Shown: positions 35,401 to 50,400 of the stretch, piece by piece | How the letters are laid out: each line of letters opens with the position of its first letter | Position numbering within the stretch: position 1 is the stretch's first letter | Assembly (NCBI GenBank): GCA_943736015.1 | Contig: OX031063.1 | Coordinates: forward strand, 6,863,001-6,927,000 | Direction of reading: 5' to 3' | DNA: 64,000 bases | Source: Tridacna crocea | Taxonomy: Eukaryota > Mollusca > Bivalvia > Cardiida > Cardiidae | Translations under genes and position numbers: made by a program | Notes under the pieces: model-generated | What the model was told of the DNA's origin: nothing | Databases searched by the model: none | Seen by the model: the letters and a program-made list of their open reading frames with translations, nothing else

Positions 35401-38400
35401 ATTTATTGCATAGCACAGAATTCGCTAACCATCTGTTTATCAGTTTAACCCATCTATAAAAGGCAGGTAGATCAAGAGAATATTCATCACTTGTATATGA
35501 TATCAAGATTTACAACTTTGGTCGCGGAACTTCTTTCAACGACGTTCGCGACAGTTTCCATTTTCACGCTTCATGTAACTATCACGCTCACCTTTTACTT
35601 GAAAAACGGTGAGCACCTAACGCAATTGATCCTGCCACACGAGTCAATGTCTGCAGAATGGATGAACCAAGAACTAAAATGGGTCGTTTCATGTCAGCAA
35701 AATGAAGAAGTCGGTATTTTAATGAAGCCAAATGATTATATGCGAGGCAAGAATACATTATTATGCTTTCAAAAGATCGGACTGAAAGTCAAACTGAATC
35801 ACATAACTTCGTCACCTAACAACGGAATATGGACACAGATGATACTACCAGCGCTCTCTCAGGCAGAGTATCGTCGAGCTGAAGCATCATTTTAGATGCA
35901 GATGCTTTCAGTTTGGTCTGCTCCAAAATGATGTCACTTGATAAATACTTGCAGAAAACAAGGGTCTGTACATAACCCTTTTCTCCTTTACCATGTTACC
36001 CTTAGCTTGATGAGTGTGCAGCAGACAACATTAGAAAACATTTTTATGTCAAAAGGAGAAACTGCTCCTAATGACTGATTCCTCTTTTCTCAGAATGATT
36101 TCTGACCCATCAAAGAATTGTGGTTCATGAATACAAGGTTTTGGTTTAGCGTCTGGGAAACGCGTCAAATTTAGAAGAGTCTAAAATTAGTCGTTTGGAA
36201 ATGGATTAAATGCTAATATCAGTATTACATTTATATGTTATGAATTGGTTTATTATGACAAACAAACTTGATTCTTATAAATATCGTTGTATTATTGAAC
36301 AAATGTCTCTTTCAACTCCTACATTTACTCATTTGTTAATGCCCCACCCACAAACTTAAAATGTATTTTCTGAAAAAAAAAAAATTATAATAATAAATAA
36401 AAAAAAATCAATAAATATTGATACAAAGTACACTCTAATTTTTTTTCCATTAAATTTGATGTTTCACTAATACAATTAGATAAAATTTGCTTATAATGTT
36501 CATTTAAAAAAATGCAAAGACTTAGTTTTCATAGGCGAAATTTCATCCAGAACGGCCGCAATGCAGGGTGTACTAAAAAAAAATATATAGAATTTTCCCA
36601 AAGCTGGTGACCCCCTCTTTTTATCTACTATTTTAATAGATCAGATAATAAACTATAACCAAAAAAAGTTTCATGAAATTCTGAATGTTATGAAAAAATG
36701 GTGAACCTAGCTATCGTCTTTAAGCGCTACACACTTAAGAGATCCCGTGTTTCTTAAAAATTCCCATCTGCTCAATTTAGCTGAATGCAGAATTTTGTTT
36801 ACAAATTAGTGATATCTATGGTCTGCACAGAATGAAAAAATGTTTCAAGTTTGTAATTTGAAATGAATCTTAGTCGAGAAAAATTACACCAGGTCAAAAT
36901 TGTAACCAATCGGGGCGTGTAATACGACAGTCACTTATATTATTCCATCTAAAAAGAGGAAGCTAGACGTTCACCCTTCTATCACCAATCTAATAACGCT
37001 AAATATCAATATATCCACACATTTCTACCGCCTTTAAAATCATTCCACTGCACTCCTGTTTTAAAATTACGACATCTTCGAGTAAATTAATCTTGGGTTC
37101 TTGTGACAGATTATTGCAACAAAAGAAGTGTGTAGTGTATCTGAAGTGTTTCTCAGCTCCACTGCCTTGCCAGCGACAGGAATATGTATGGTGAAAGTCG
37201 TACACAGTTACGTGGCAAGCATCATACAATATCCTTAATACGAGTCAATTTTTATTGATATTTTCTATCCATTGTAATCTATGCAATGTCGCATCTGCTA
37301 TGTGTGATAATTTCCATGAAGCCACTTGAATGCCTATAGTTTGAGAAAATCTCGACGAAATTCGTTATGTTTGGCTTAGAATAAGTAATTGGGCATCTTC
37401 AAGTGTACATTAATAATCACTTCTATGTGAAAAATATTGTTCTACTGAAACAGTCATTAAGATTCTTCTGTACATAAAAAGTATAGAGTTATTTATTTAG
37501 AATTGAACGATCATACGATATTGCGAAAGATAGGCGATAATTCATCTTGTGCCGAAAACGACTTATGAGCACGGTGGCAAAAGGAGAAATTCGTCATAGC
37601 GAGCAATTTCTCCTTCCGCCAAAATGTTCTCATATCTTATTCTACAATCACCCCTCGTTACGCAAAGAAGTTTTTTAAGCCATCTGCTGCATATCATATC
37701 GTCGGTTTACTTCGGAAACCTCGTAAATACAGCTTGTTACAATTAAAGGTGGGTTTTTAGGTTTTTCACATCGCACCAAATCAGAAAATATATACATGTA
37801 ACTGAAATTTATATGAAAAAACAATACAAATTATTAATAATTAAGAATCATGATGTTACAAAAAAATTTGGGGGGTGGTATTCCCATAAAAGGCTTAAAA
37901 GGTAGTCCCTTAACCTATTTTTAGATTTCGCGCCAAAAGTAGAAAATACATTGTTGGAATGTTAAGTGCCTTGCACGTGACTTATGACGCTTAAATTCCA
38001 TAACATAACGAACATGTAATTATTTTCCATTATATCGTCTTCGGAGGCTATGTTCGAAGCTTCCTCTGTGTATTTCCAGTATGTAAATGAGCGAGTTGTT
38101 TAAATGAGCGTGTCCCAATTCGGCGTCGACCTGGGCTGTTGTCAATCTCTAATTTCTCTTGTTGTCGAATGGTTTTCGATTACTGGGGTTTTATGAATGA
38201 AAATTATAAGGCTTTGGGTTATAAAGATTATTTTTTTGTGTTTTTGTAAATTTTTTCTCCTAAAATCTGAAAGGCCACCTTTAAGCTGTAGTTACGAAGT
38301 TTTGGAAGTAAACCGACGATATCTTGTATCAGTGGAGTAGCTTGATTTAGCTTTCTTCCAGGAACAGCTGATCACGATGACACAACAGTTGAATCTAAAA

Positions 38401-41400
38401 CACTTGAAATCAAGAGGTAAGGGACTTTGATATTAACTTGACATAGTTACATAGGGTTACACTATGGACCAACGTTCAGTCTTGCAAATCGGAAGGTACT
38501 GTCACCTTACGCCCAAAATCAGTAAGCTGTCTTAACAGTTACATTAAACAGGGTGGTGTGTGAATTCTAGCGACCAGAAACTTGTTACCTGTATATCATT
38601 TGAGAGGTAAAAGGTTTTTCTATCAACAGTAATGTGCAATTCGGAACAAAAATCATGCTACTTTGAACAGGAGAGCGCATCGTCGATTTTTGCCGTGAAC
38701 GGATGCCTTACGACTAAACTATTGCTTTCTATTCTACTTAGAAGATAGGTTTTATTTTCCTTCATTTTCTGATTGTGCACTCAGATAAAGAAATCATTCA
38801 ACTTTAGGTCTACATATCCAAACTATTTATGCTAAAATTATTCCACAATTCGTGGGGCGCTATCAAAAAGTTCACTGTACGATGAGCTGCCTACCGGGTT
38901 TTGTGCACTGATCGGTTTGCTGTGATTTCTTAATAGGCATTTAACGACATTATTCTTACATAGATTTTTATCAAGTGCAGAAGGTCAGTTTCATTTCGAG
39001 TTATGGACTGTCGTTCGAAAGTTATACTTTCCGGCGTACTTACGCCTATCACCTCTGCTGAAGCATGTGAGAAAAATAGTCGGTGGCTTTGGAAAGAAAG
39101 TTGTTTCAGTACCGGTGTGAAAAAGCCAGGAAACACATGTGCGTCACCTACTGCCATGATACGTCCTTAGCTGTTAAAGTGGCGTTAAACCACTTGTGTA
39201 AGTTCGGCAAATGAAATTCAACTATTCCTGGTATTAACTAGGGGATTTTCTTTCAAAGAAAAACAACTGAAATATTTGAGTATGAGGTGAGTATAATTTG
39301 CGTGATATATAGGATAGTAGTGATATTGCCTGGGTCCACTCGAACTCCAACAGATTTTGGGTTTTCTAACTTTGAAGCCACTAAAGTTTCTATGTGTCTT
39401 AAGGTTTAGAATAGGTTTAGTAACGAACTCCTAAAATGACAGTACCCTGCAGCTTCAACTTTTGTATCAAAGACCAACAGAGAACTATATGGAGTCCACG
39501 TGGACCCCACAGTTTATGATGAAGGTTAAGGGTCTGCGGAATGGCTTGGTACCGAGTGCGTTAGATTCCTAATTCAACCCTCTGGGGTTCCATTTCAACT
39601 GTAAGCATTCTGATTATCCACAAATCACATCTTTCCATAATCAAACTGATCAACGTGAGCCGCGGACACCATGTGTTCTCGGTACACCAGATCGAATTTT
39701 CCATGGAAGAACCGGAGGTGGTGTAAGTATTTTCATTTTTATGGACCTGATTAACCTAGATAGAAATGTTGATTTACAGCTATGTCAAGACGAATGATTG
39801 ATCTGTTTACACACATACTAGAGAATAATAATACCATCATATAAGCGAGCTGTGGCTTTATGAGCAACTGGGGTCTTATTGCTTTGAAGTTTGTTGCCAA
39901 TTTTCGGACAAAATCCCCCAACCATTGTTGATTTTACAAGTTTGTATGATAAGATAAATGTATTCCCTAAAGGAACACAAAATTTTACTTAGAAATATCC
40001 ATCCAAAGCAAAGATATACGTTTTTGAATGGACCTGGGTAGAAGAAAATATGCTAACAAGACACCATTTTCATTTTCAGAGTATGTACATGGACACCAGA
40101 TCAGAAAAAGCTTGTTGTAACTGGACACAAACCTTTAAATCATCAATATTTCTGCCTGAAACTCGATGCATGGTCTGTATACGAAGACTATTTTTGTAAA
40201 CATTATGTCACTACGGTCCATTACCTGATAAAGAGCATGTTCAACGCAAGTTCATTACTTGTAGCACTTGCTTATTTAAATATGTGCAATGTTACGGCAA
40301 TTTTCCAAGTAGACCTACGATGCTTGATCACAATTGACCGGTCATTGCCTCCAATGTTGGTGCAATACATGTTCTTTTTTTTTTACAGCGTTTCAGTTTT
40401 ATGAATGGCGTATTAACCCATTACCACGCAATCACGAGCATTAATGTCCCTGGGAAAGATGACTTCGAAAAACATTGTCAATAAAGAAAAACCCCTATTA
40501 ACTAATACAGAGTGTACATTATTTAGTTTAAATAATTTTCAAATCCGCTTGGCCAACTGCCAGCGGGCTCTCAGAATGGCGTTCTACCCCTTCGTACATT
40601 TGCATGCGTGCGTTTGTTCGTCTACGCGTTTATTTCTAAAATTTTCATTTAATTGACTTCTCCTCAGAAACCAGCAAGTGGAAATCAACAAAATTCAACG
40701 TGGATGATTCCATAATTTGTTTCGAGATACTTCGATCCTTTAAAAAAGATGGCTTATGTGGAAGGAGCTTATTTTCCGTGTACGGCGCTTTGTGAAAATT
40801 GTAAAATTTGTTCTCTCAAAAGAACTCAATCACGAGATTGGCATTGGGTAGCTTTCTATCACATTCCTTCAATAAATTTTGATCTGCTGATGTAGATGTA
40901 CATGTATTTCATAACACAGATGATCACTGATAATGTTTCATTTTATCCAATAGGCTTGGTGATCATGATATATGAGATATTAATCTTTATTGTTACAAAC
41001 TTACATGTATTATCAATGAATTTATTTAAAGAGCTGCAAGTACTTCCGCTTTATGACACAAAGAGAAAATAAGTCCAACCAACAAAAGCCATGTTTTTCA
41101 ACAGATCAATTGAAAATTATTTAAACTAAGAATCAGGCCAAATGTGGTAAATAATGTACACTCTGTATTAGTTAATAGGGGTTTTTCTTTATTGACAATG
41201 TTTTTCGAAGTCATCTTTCCCAGGGACATTAAAGCTCGTGATTGCGTGGTAATGGGTTAATACGCCATTCATAAAACTGAAACGCTGTAAAAAAAAAGAA
41301 CATGTATTGCACCAACATTGGAGCCAATGACCGGTCAATTGTGATCAAGCATCGTAGGTCTACTTGGAAAATTGCCGTAACTTTGCAAATATTTAAAAAA

Positions 41401-44400
41401 GCAAGTGCTACAAGTAATGAAATTGCGTTGAACATGCTCTTTATCAGGTAATGGACCGTAGTGACATAATGTTTACAAAAATAGTCTTCGTATACAGCCC
41501 ATGCATCGAGTTTCAGGCAGAAATATTGATGATTTAAAGGTTTGTGTCCAGTTACAAGCTTTTTCTGATCTGGTGTCCATGTACATACTCTGAAAATGAA
41601 AATGGTGTCTTGTTAGCATATTTTCTTCTACCCAGGTCCATTCAAAAAACGTATATCTTCGCTTTGGATGGACATTTCTATGTAAAATTTTGTGTTCCTT
41701 TAGGGAATACATTTATCTTATCATACAAACTTTAAAAATGAACAATGGTTAGGGGATTTTGTCCTGAAGAGCTTGTGAATGAAAGAACAAATTATGAAAA
41801 GATCCCGTATAATTTGATTGCTAACAGATGTAGAGCTAGAATTGATAAATTCCCTTTGAAATGTAGAGAGTATAATTCTTCAGTTTTTTAAATGCTGGAA
41901 ACGCTTTATGGCATAGGAAATAATCTTTCCATATTAAGAATGAAATGTTGTTTTTTTTGCATTTAAAAGTTGCAAAACATAAAAATGGCCCAAAACTTTC
42001 TATCATACTTACTTTGTTTCTTTTTATTGTCAAATAAATGTTGAAAACTATTGCTTAGGTAAGAACTTAAAAGCTTTTTACACTTATAAATGACTACGAC
42101 AGAGATAGACAGAGATCAGTCTACATATTCCTGCAATCTGACCTCTGTCTTTCCTTCATATTACTTTGCTTAAAGATGCCTGTCTACAGCCGGTGAGCAG
42201 AAACGCTGTTAAATTTCAAAAAGAAAAATAGAATGGTACAGAAATCTGTCCTTTGTGTACACAAGGATAAATTACTGACATATATCGTGTAAATGAAAAA
42301 AGAAACACGGGGGTTTATGTGAAAAACCGAAAATTGGCCAGAAGAAAATTGGCTGACGATCGAAGCTGTAAACAATGGCGGTGACTCACGGAAATTTATC
42401 GTTGGTTTCCGCCTAGAGTCGGATACGGTGTAACTTACATATAGGCCTCGATCTCCGTCTAAAAATAGAGGCTGCAACAGAGAAGCATCCATTTTCCTTT
42501 ATTTACCGCATCAAGGCCAAGGTCAAATAGTCACGTTACAGTATGCATGATCATCATACGAATCTACCCGAGTGTATAACGGATATCGAAAATCTTCGAT
42601 TCAAAATCCGGAAACGACCAGTCTGTTTACATTGAAGGCCGCAAATCCGCGAAATGCATTTTCTATAAGGCGTAATCTAAGCAACCTTGCAACCGTCAGG
42701 CGCAATATTTGGCATAGATATATAAGAATGGCTATATTTTGATAAAATAAAAACAAAATGAGTTAAACAACTGGCTTAAAATGAGTATTATTGGCTCTTT
42801 AATATTTACAAATGTATCCATATTTTTCTGATGAAACGTCGGTGGATTGATTCAGAAAATCAGAAAGAGAAACTTGAATTAATAATTCGACATCATTGCT
42901 TTTTTCCTCGCAAATTTCTACGAGATATTTCTCATCATAAATAAATATGTTCTTACAGAATACAACTTTATGCTCAAGGATAAATTGATAGCTTCAAAAA
43001 GGCACAAAAGTACGCATGTCTTATAAACAAGTACAATATGTGCACAATTTTATAAACAAAAGAGCATTAAAATGTGATCTGTCACGCCTACGAGGGCCAC
43101 TTTTGAACTACGACACGATTCGGCGCTAGTCAGACTGTGCAGGCTGGCCCTGATTGAACTCTTGGCGTGTTGCATGTTAAAATGATCTTTCTACCTGATA
43201 ATTTAGTCAAATCGACCCGGACCGATCTGCACTGTCCTCTGTGTCTTGTTCAATTATTTGATTTACAGATCTCCCAGGTGTAAGTATTCCCTTTATGCGT
43301 GTCAAGTCACAAATTTTATGTTGAAGCGAAAGAAACTGGAGAAGTCTATCAATTTCTCACGCATTCTTGTACTTGTAATGATGCCAAACTCTTCATTTTC
43401 GTTTTAATTTCGCCGATAGTTAGCTCATTTAAGACTTTTCATTTGTTTGTATTCATGTAGTTCTCATCGGCTGTATTAATATCTTCGTAAATTTCGTTTT
43501 TTTTTAGCAGCCCTACAGTCTTTTAGCCCTTAATCCCAAGAGTTCAAATTTTTTTCATATTCATGTGCGTTTTTTTCCAATTCGCAACCATTAGATTTAA
43601 GAAATTTTAACTGTTATCTTATCAACAATTCATCCTGACTCTGGTTCAGTTTACCAGAACTTTTTAAGTGGATTAATGTCATTTTACCTTTAAATCTTTT
43701 AACCCTATGACCAGTACAAGAACTCACCAGAATGTATTTTACAATAATTGACGGCAGGTGATAAAGCAGACAGTGTATATATGGGGTGTCTCTGTCGTTT
43801 CCCAGACGAGTTTTCCTTGATGTATTTAAAAATATCTTTCTCCAGTCCTGCACACTGCACCAAACAGACGTTCCTTTGATAGTTTTTCTTTTGTTATATG
43901 CTTTCGATTTCTGCCAGTTTTCGCCAAAGAAAGGATATTTTATCAGGAGTTCCAATTTCGAATGTAAACATTCATATTCGTTGCCGTTCAATGCTCTCCA
44001 TTTTCAGATAATTTTTGATCTAACCAAATGTTTGAAATTACTTCAAATTCTTGAACTTTTGAAATTTATTCATATTTAAAACTATAACTTTGGTGTCTGC
44101 TTGCGTACAGTCACCTATGCATTACATGCTTTTTACGGAATGTGAAGCTCATCAGGAATTATGAAGGTTTGATCAATTAAGAAAAATGGTTTATTATTAA
44201 AGCCATATTCACACTTTTATCGTTTGTTTCATTAGATCGTGCTGTGAGTTTTAAGCCAGATGTCTCGTAATAATGTGAGCATCAACATTCAGTCTGTCAT
44301 TTCTGCTTACTGCATGCCAAGGCCATGAGTAGTTTGCAATGGAACCATTAATTCCAAAGCACGTTTGAACGAACTTCACGTCCGCTCCAAAGCCATCATC

Positions 44401-47400
44401 AGGATTGAATGTCGTTATTGTCAACACTTCTTCTCTATCAGTTTTTTAACTCGGAAAAAAAGAATAAACGTAGAAAAAAAGAGAGAGAAAATGCGCGTAT
44501 TTTCAGTGTTTTCTCCTCTCCACAACATTCTCTATCCTTTCACACAAATAAATTACAGAGTCTGAAAAATTGTTTAGGAACATGCTTTCTAAAGTTTATC
44601 AATGGAATTGAGAGTAATGTGTGTGCCATCAGAAAATCTGGAAATCATAAGATAGAGATAAAGGGAGACAATCTAATGGATGACAAGACACAGAGTCTAT
44701 TAAAGACGAAATACCTCTAAGCAACATATTTGGTAGAAAATATAGCGGTGAAAAAAAATTAATTCAAAACTTTGGTATGGGTCACAGCTGTGCACATCCA
44801 TTTCCGAAATGCGAGCTCCTTCTAGTTATTATTTTGTCCCAAAACTAGAGATAGAGCAAATACTCGTATGATAATCAAATGTCAGCTGAAATAACGTGTT
44901 TATAATATGAACAGACATTTTTGTTCCATACTGTAGATACACAAATGCAGCTAAGCGTACAGTTTTTTTTAATCGAGGCCAGCAACTAATGCTTGCGTGC
45001 AGATGCAGTTGGTCACTCAGTGAATCTTTTTGACAGCGCCTCAAGAAAAGTTGAACACTTTCCACGGGAAAAGAACTGAATACTCAAAGGATAAATATAT
45101 TTGAGCTTGGATGATGTCTTTATGTGTGTGCATAAGAAGAAAACGGTTCCCGATCTTCCCTGGAAAGATTGAAAACATAATTTTAGCCGTGACAGCTATC
45201 GCTAACGGCAAATCGATGCGGCTTTCCTCCTGCAAAGAAATCATTTTTCATGTTTTAAACTGCAGAAAATGTTGATAAAGGACGCCTCACACGATACATC
45301 TGATAAATCTGTTCGCTAGAAATTCACGTGCTAGCCTGTTTCATATTCTTTTGAAGTAGCTAATTGAATTTGGGCATACAGTGAAAGCAGTTTCCGGTAT
45401 GCGAGACCGTGAGTTTGGCTATAGTGATGTAGATATACATACATGTTATTAGAAATCGACAAGAACATTACTTTAGCCATTTAAATACGTAAATACAACA
45501 GTAACAGTTGGAATAACGAGAATATGATGGAAACCAGCAGTTTCTCTTTTCCCACACTGTTTTCTACCTTTTGAAGACTCATTTCCAAATTTCAGCCACA
45601 TTCAGTTGTTGTGTGCAAAGTTATCAACTGATAAAATATATAATGCTTGCAGTGTAGCAAAGTGTAAAAACTCGACTTAACGTACTTTGTGCTTATTTCT
45701 ATATGCTGTGCAGGTACGTCTCCTCGCCCCCGCTCCTACCGCGCCCTATGAATCCAGCGAAAGAAATAAAAATTTGAAATGTCGCAGTTATATGAATGAA
45801 CTACCATTTGTGTAAAAAAAACACCTTTACACAAGCCTGTCCTTTGTCTGACTGTATCTTAAGTAACATATTTATGAGTGCACAGTATAATATTCTGAAT
45901 CCAGATGTGCACGAAGGCTCAAAATAAGATACATGATACTGTAATATTCGAATCGTTCATACTACACTACAATAGTTTTCTATGCAATACGCATAAAAAA
46001 CATTTTTTTTGTCATTTTTTTTTTTCATTTTAACAAGTGCCAGACCCAGACTTATATCTTTCAAGAGACCAGCTAATAGACCTGTGTTACCAGATAGACC
46101 GGTCATAGAAGGAAGAAATGGAGAAGACCTTTACACCTACGTAAGAGGTAAAGTAACGGTTTACTGCTCTTGCCATGTTCATTTTACCTTCATCATCGAT
46201 TACTGTTCTAATAACAGTTTTGTTGGTATAACAGTAGTAATAGTGTTATCAGTTGTCGCTTTTTGCTGTTTAGCGAGTCAGTGACAAAATAAGTTTGGTT
46301 GATTTTATTTCGGTAAGATTTATGGTCGAAATGGTATTTATAGAGTTAGTGACTTTGGACAAATATAAGACTCCATATTTGTGGAAACTGATCTGAATCA
46401 AAAGAAACCAACGGTTACGACTGACTTGTGTAAGCTCTCTTTCTTTCTCTTACACCCATCCCCCAACACACACCATCCGTCTGTTATACAGGGAAATAAC
46501 AGGAAAATATACGAATAGACATCATTTTAGTGAAAATTCATATATTTTTTAGGGAAAAAAATTGCTGGTTTTGAGCACGGAAAATGTACAAGTATGCATG
46601 ATAAATATAGACCATCGAGTTCTAAAGGAAGATACATGTAATATTACTGCAATTAAGGGTTAATCTTGAATAAATATATAGTTTCTAACGGACAGACTTT
46701 TATTAAAATTTCAACCTTTAAAGTATTCATATTTCTAAACAATAAGCATAAATAAAAATGCACCTATCCAGGTTATTTCGTCTGAAAACAATGTGGAAGA
46801 TCACTTTGGAAGTTATATTTTCAAGGACAAAAATTTGATAAAAGCTCAGCAGAAATAGTAGGCAAAAGACAAATTGGTCAACAGGAAAGATTTCTCCTTT
46901 TCTGGAACCAACAATAATTTTCAAAGTGGAAACAGCTTTACTTCCAAAGTTTCAAATTCTATGCCTATGTTACGTCTTTTGTTATGTAACGCCGTGTCCG
47001 CAGCAGTTTACTTAGTTCACGGTGACGATACAAAGATCCAACTTTTTCTCTTCACCAATACTACCCTAAGAAAGTGCTACTTATATCAACGCAACAATAG
47101 TATTATCATTATGTCCAAAAGATACATACATAGGAGCACTCTTGATTCAGCATACACGACAAAAAATACACGTGTAAAACGATGAATATTTGTCATATAT
47201 GTCGTTTGGTAATTTCCTTTATTCTTTAACTTTCCAGGAGAGGTGAGCTCAGGGTAAGCAATTCAACTTTTGTATATTGGAGCATGGAAGAAGTTAATAA
47301 TATTTTAAGCACATAACCTTCAATGTTTTCAGAGTAGTTCACATAATGGCCATTAGAAAAAAAAAAAAACTTCTATAACACAAGACTGGATAAACATTAT

Positions 47401-50400
47401 GTGAGGTCATATTTGACGGTATATTAATTTTGCGAATTACATCGTTCGTTCATTCATTCAAGAGAGAAAGAGAAATAAAATGATAAATAATTTCGCTCAT
47501 AAGGCAACGTTTTAATGAAACATAGTAACTAACTTCATTGTGACGTCATATGACAACTGTTAAATACAATTCAATTTTAGACGAAAAATGTTTCTAAAAT
47601 ACTTTCCTTTGTTACTCTAGCTAAAAGATCGGTGATCTGCATTAAAAGATTGAGAAGAAATGAAAATTTTGGATCTGTTTTACAACAATTATCTAAATGA
47701 GAACTTATTCATATTTGTTGAAGAATCCATAATGTGCCGATCATGTATTGTAATTTTATTTCTAAGTTTATCTCCAGTTTGACTCATATAAAACTTTGGC
47801 AGCAATCGCATACTAAAGATACAAACAGTTAGAAACTTTACAATCCATATCTTCTTTGACAGTAAATGTTTTAGATTTGAATTAATATCCTTCGATAATA
47901 TATTGCAGAGTCCACAGCCGGACTCATTGCATTTTTCACAGAAGATTTTGAAGTTGTGTCCTTGAATTCCGATTTGATCAAACAAAATTCGTTTAAGTTT
48001 GGAAGTTGTCTCTTACATTTAATTAATTTGGTATTTCTTAGTATTTGTGACTTTGTTTGATCATTTTCCCAAATTTGAAAATTATTCCTGATAATCCCAA
48101 ATAACTCTCTGTTTTTAGGATTAAAAATCGAAATGTTTGTCATGATATCGTCATCATGTTTAACCTTTACCTGTTAAAGGGTATGTTTTGGAATATTTAG
48201 AGATTTTCTTATACCTGTTAAGATTACTGCTTTTAGGTATTTTCTTTCAATTGAAATGTTTTCAAGTTCACGTAATCTTAACTAAGAATTTTTCTTTCAG
48301 ATACTATTATGCATATCCTTCGAACTAGGCAGAAAGTAATATTGGTTTTGTTATATTTTGGGTGGCATTACCTTAAATTCAAATATTCCTTAGGATCTGT
48401 AATGTTGAAATAGATATCAGTAACAAAATTGTATAACCATTTTTATTACTAATGCGTCAAGAAAAGGCATTCTGTTTAAGTTCATATCCAACTTAAATTT
48501 TGTATCTTTATTTAATGAGTTAAATATGTCATTAAAACAAATAAAGCATTAATTGAGTATGTCCAAGAAATAAAACAATCATCAAGATATCTTTTCCATT
48601 GTTTGTATATATAATCTGAAAAGTTTTTGTCTTTGTGATGTTTTATTTTTTCATATAGTATCTCTTCTAAATCTTGTATGATGGGCCAGTGGCCTTTATA
48701 TACCAATGAATAAATAAAACTCGTAAAACTAATTACGTCGGGGCAACTTTGGTTCCCATGGCTGTTCTTTTACATTGGCTAAAAAATTACGGAATTACAG
48801 GAGAAATTGTAATTTTTCAGTACTATTTTCAAACCTTCCAATATGAAAGTTTGGTCAAATCTGTTATGAATAAGATTTGGACATCTTTTCATCAAGTAAG
48901 AAATTGCTTCGTATCCTAAGCTGTGTTGAACATTTGTATACAAACTTAATACATCCAATGACACTAAAAAGGTATTAATAGGAAATGTTTCTGGAAGGAA
49001 ATGTCTATGTCATTTGTGAGATAGCTTTAGACCTTAGATACAAAGTGTTTCAAAAGTTTATATTTAAAAGAAAACAAGTTCATCAACTTGTTTCACAGTT
49101 AGGTCCTGCCACAGGTTGTCTCATTTGAAGATCAGTTGGATCTAAAGTTACAATATACTCTTCATTAATAACGTCAGAAATATTTTGAAATATTTTGCCT
49201 TTATGAATTTTTGGAAGGCCACAAAAAGTACCGGTCTTGTAATCAAACTTAGACAGAAAATTCGCTTCTTGTTTAGTGATTGTTTTATTTTTGTAGATTA
49301 ACCTTCTATTAAAGTGAAATATTTGTGTTGTGTTAGCATGTCCAGTATCGTTTAAAAAAAGGAGAGATGTTTTATTGAAATTGATATTAACCCTTTGGAA
49401 AACATCCTTTTAACCCTTTCCCAAACGGCTATTTTGGACCAGACCAAATTGAAAGCATTTCGCTTATGACAAATTAACAGTTACTAAAAAGATGATTTTT
49501 CTATGATAGGGTAGAAAACGTTGAGGGAAAAGGAGAAAATGCTGGTTACCAGCATTTTCTTCTTTTCCCACAATGTTTTCAAAAGGCAATGTTTTCAAAA
49601 GGCTTCTATTCCTGACCATTATCCCTTTAGCAACACAATTATTAAGAAATGGTATTCCCGTAGGATACTAAAAAATTGCACGCGTAGATCCCAGAGTATC
49701 TCAATCGAGTATTTACCTATCTTCTCTCACTCCTGCTTTTCGCATGTAACTTGATTTTCATTTTTGTCTTGTATGTTCATTACCGAAACTTCCTTTCTTC
49801 TCTTTTTTTACTCCTATTTTCATCCCTCTATTCCTTTCTCTTATATTCAGTTACCTTTTTTTGTTTCCCTAGTTTGTTATATATGTTTTTCTTTTCTTGT
49901 TGCCATATAAAGATTATTTTGTTCTTTTCATTGTAGGGGACGGACCGATTCTAAGTTGGCAGAACTTGTGGTCCAACCCCATTCCACTAATGAATAAAAT
50001 ATGTTTAAACTAACCTACTAAAAAAGAGAAACACAAAATATCGCGTAGTTGTGTTACATTGTTTAAGAGCCCTTTAAAGTTTGAAAATTTGCCTTTACAG
50101 TGCCCTTTTCAATAAAAGCAGAGAGACAGAAGATTATCTGAAACCAGTTTCTAGCCAAGACCAACACGAGTATCTCGAACTTGATCGTAAGTGTCCCTGT
50201 AATACAATTTTGAGTGGGTGAATATGCTTCAAGTACTACAATATGACCAGCTCAGAAGTACGCGAATATAACAATTCAAGCACTACTTGATGCTCGTTAG
50301 TTAATTCATTTTCAAATACTCTGAACTGCGCGTATAAAAATTCGATACAAGGTCGTCGTAAATTCGAATCTAACTCAAAATAAAATGCTTTAAAACCCAG

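Larger units (their letters stand above)
34532..38361 (+). other. Receptor intron 7
   Basis: GTAAAC to CTTCCAG. Contains an unexplained 134-codon open frame at 35491-35895 and a TIR element at 37695-38330. A small hairpin AGGAGAAATT...AATTTCTCCT sits at about 37580-37615. Poly-A-rich tracts at 36370-36420. Confidence 0.6.

Noticed and set aside
43269-43279. 11-nt version of receptor exon 9 with the stronger GTAAGT donor
   Set aside because: It would enter exon 10 in phase 1, where both alternative frames soon stop.
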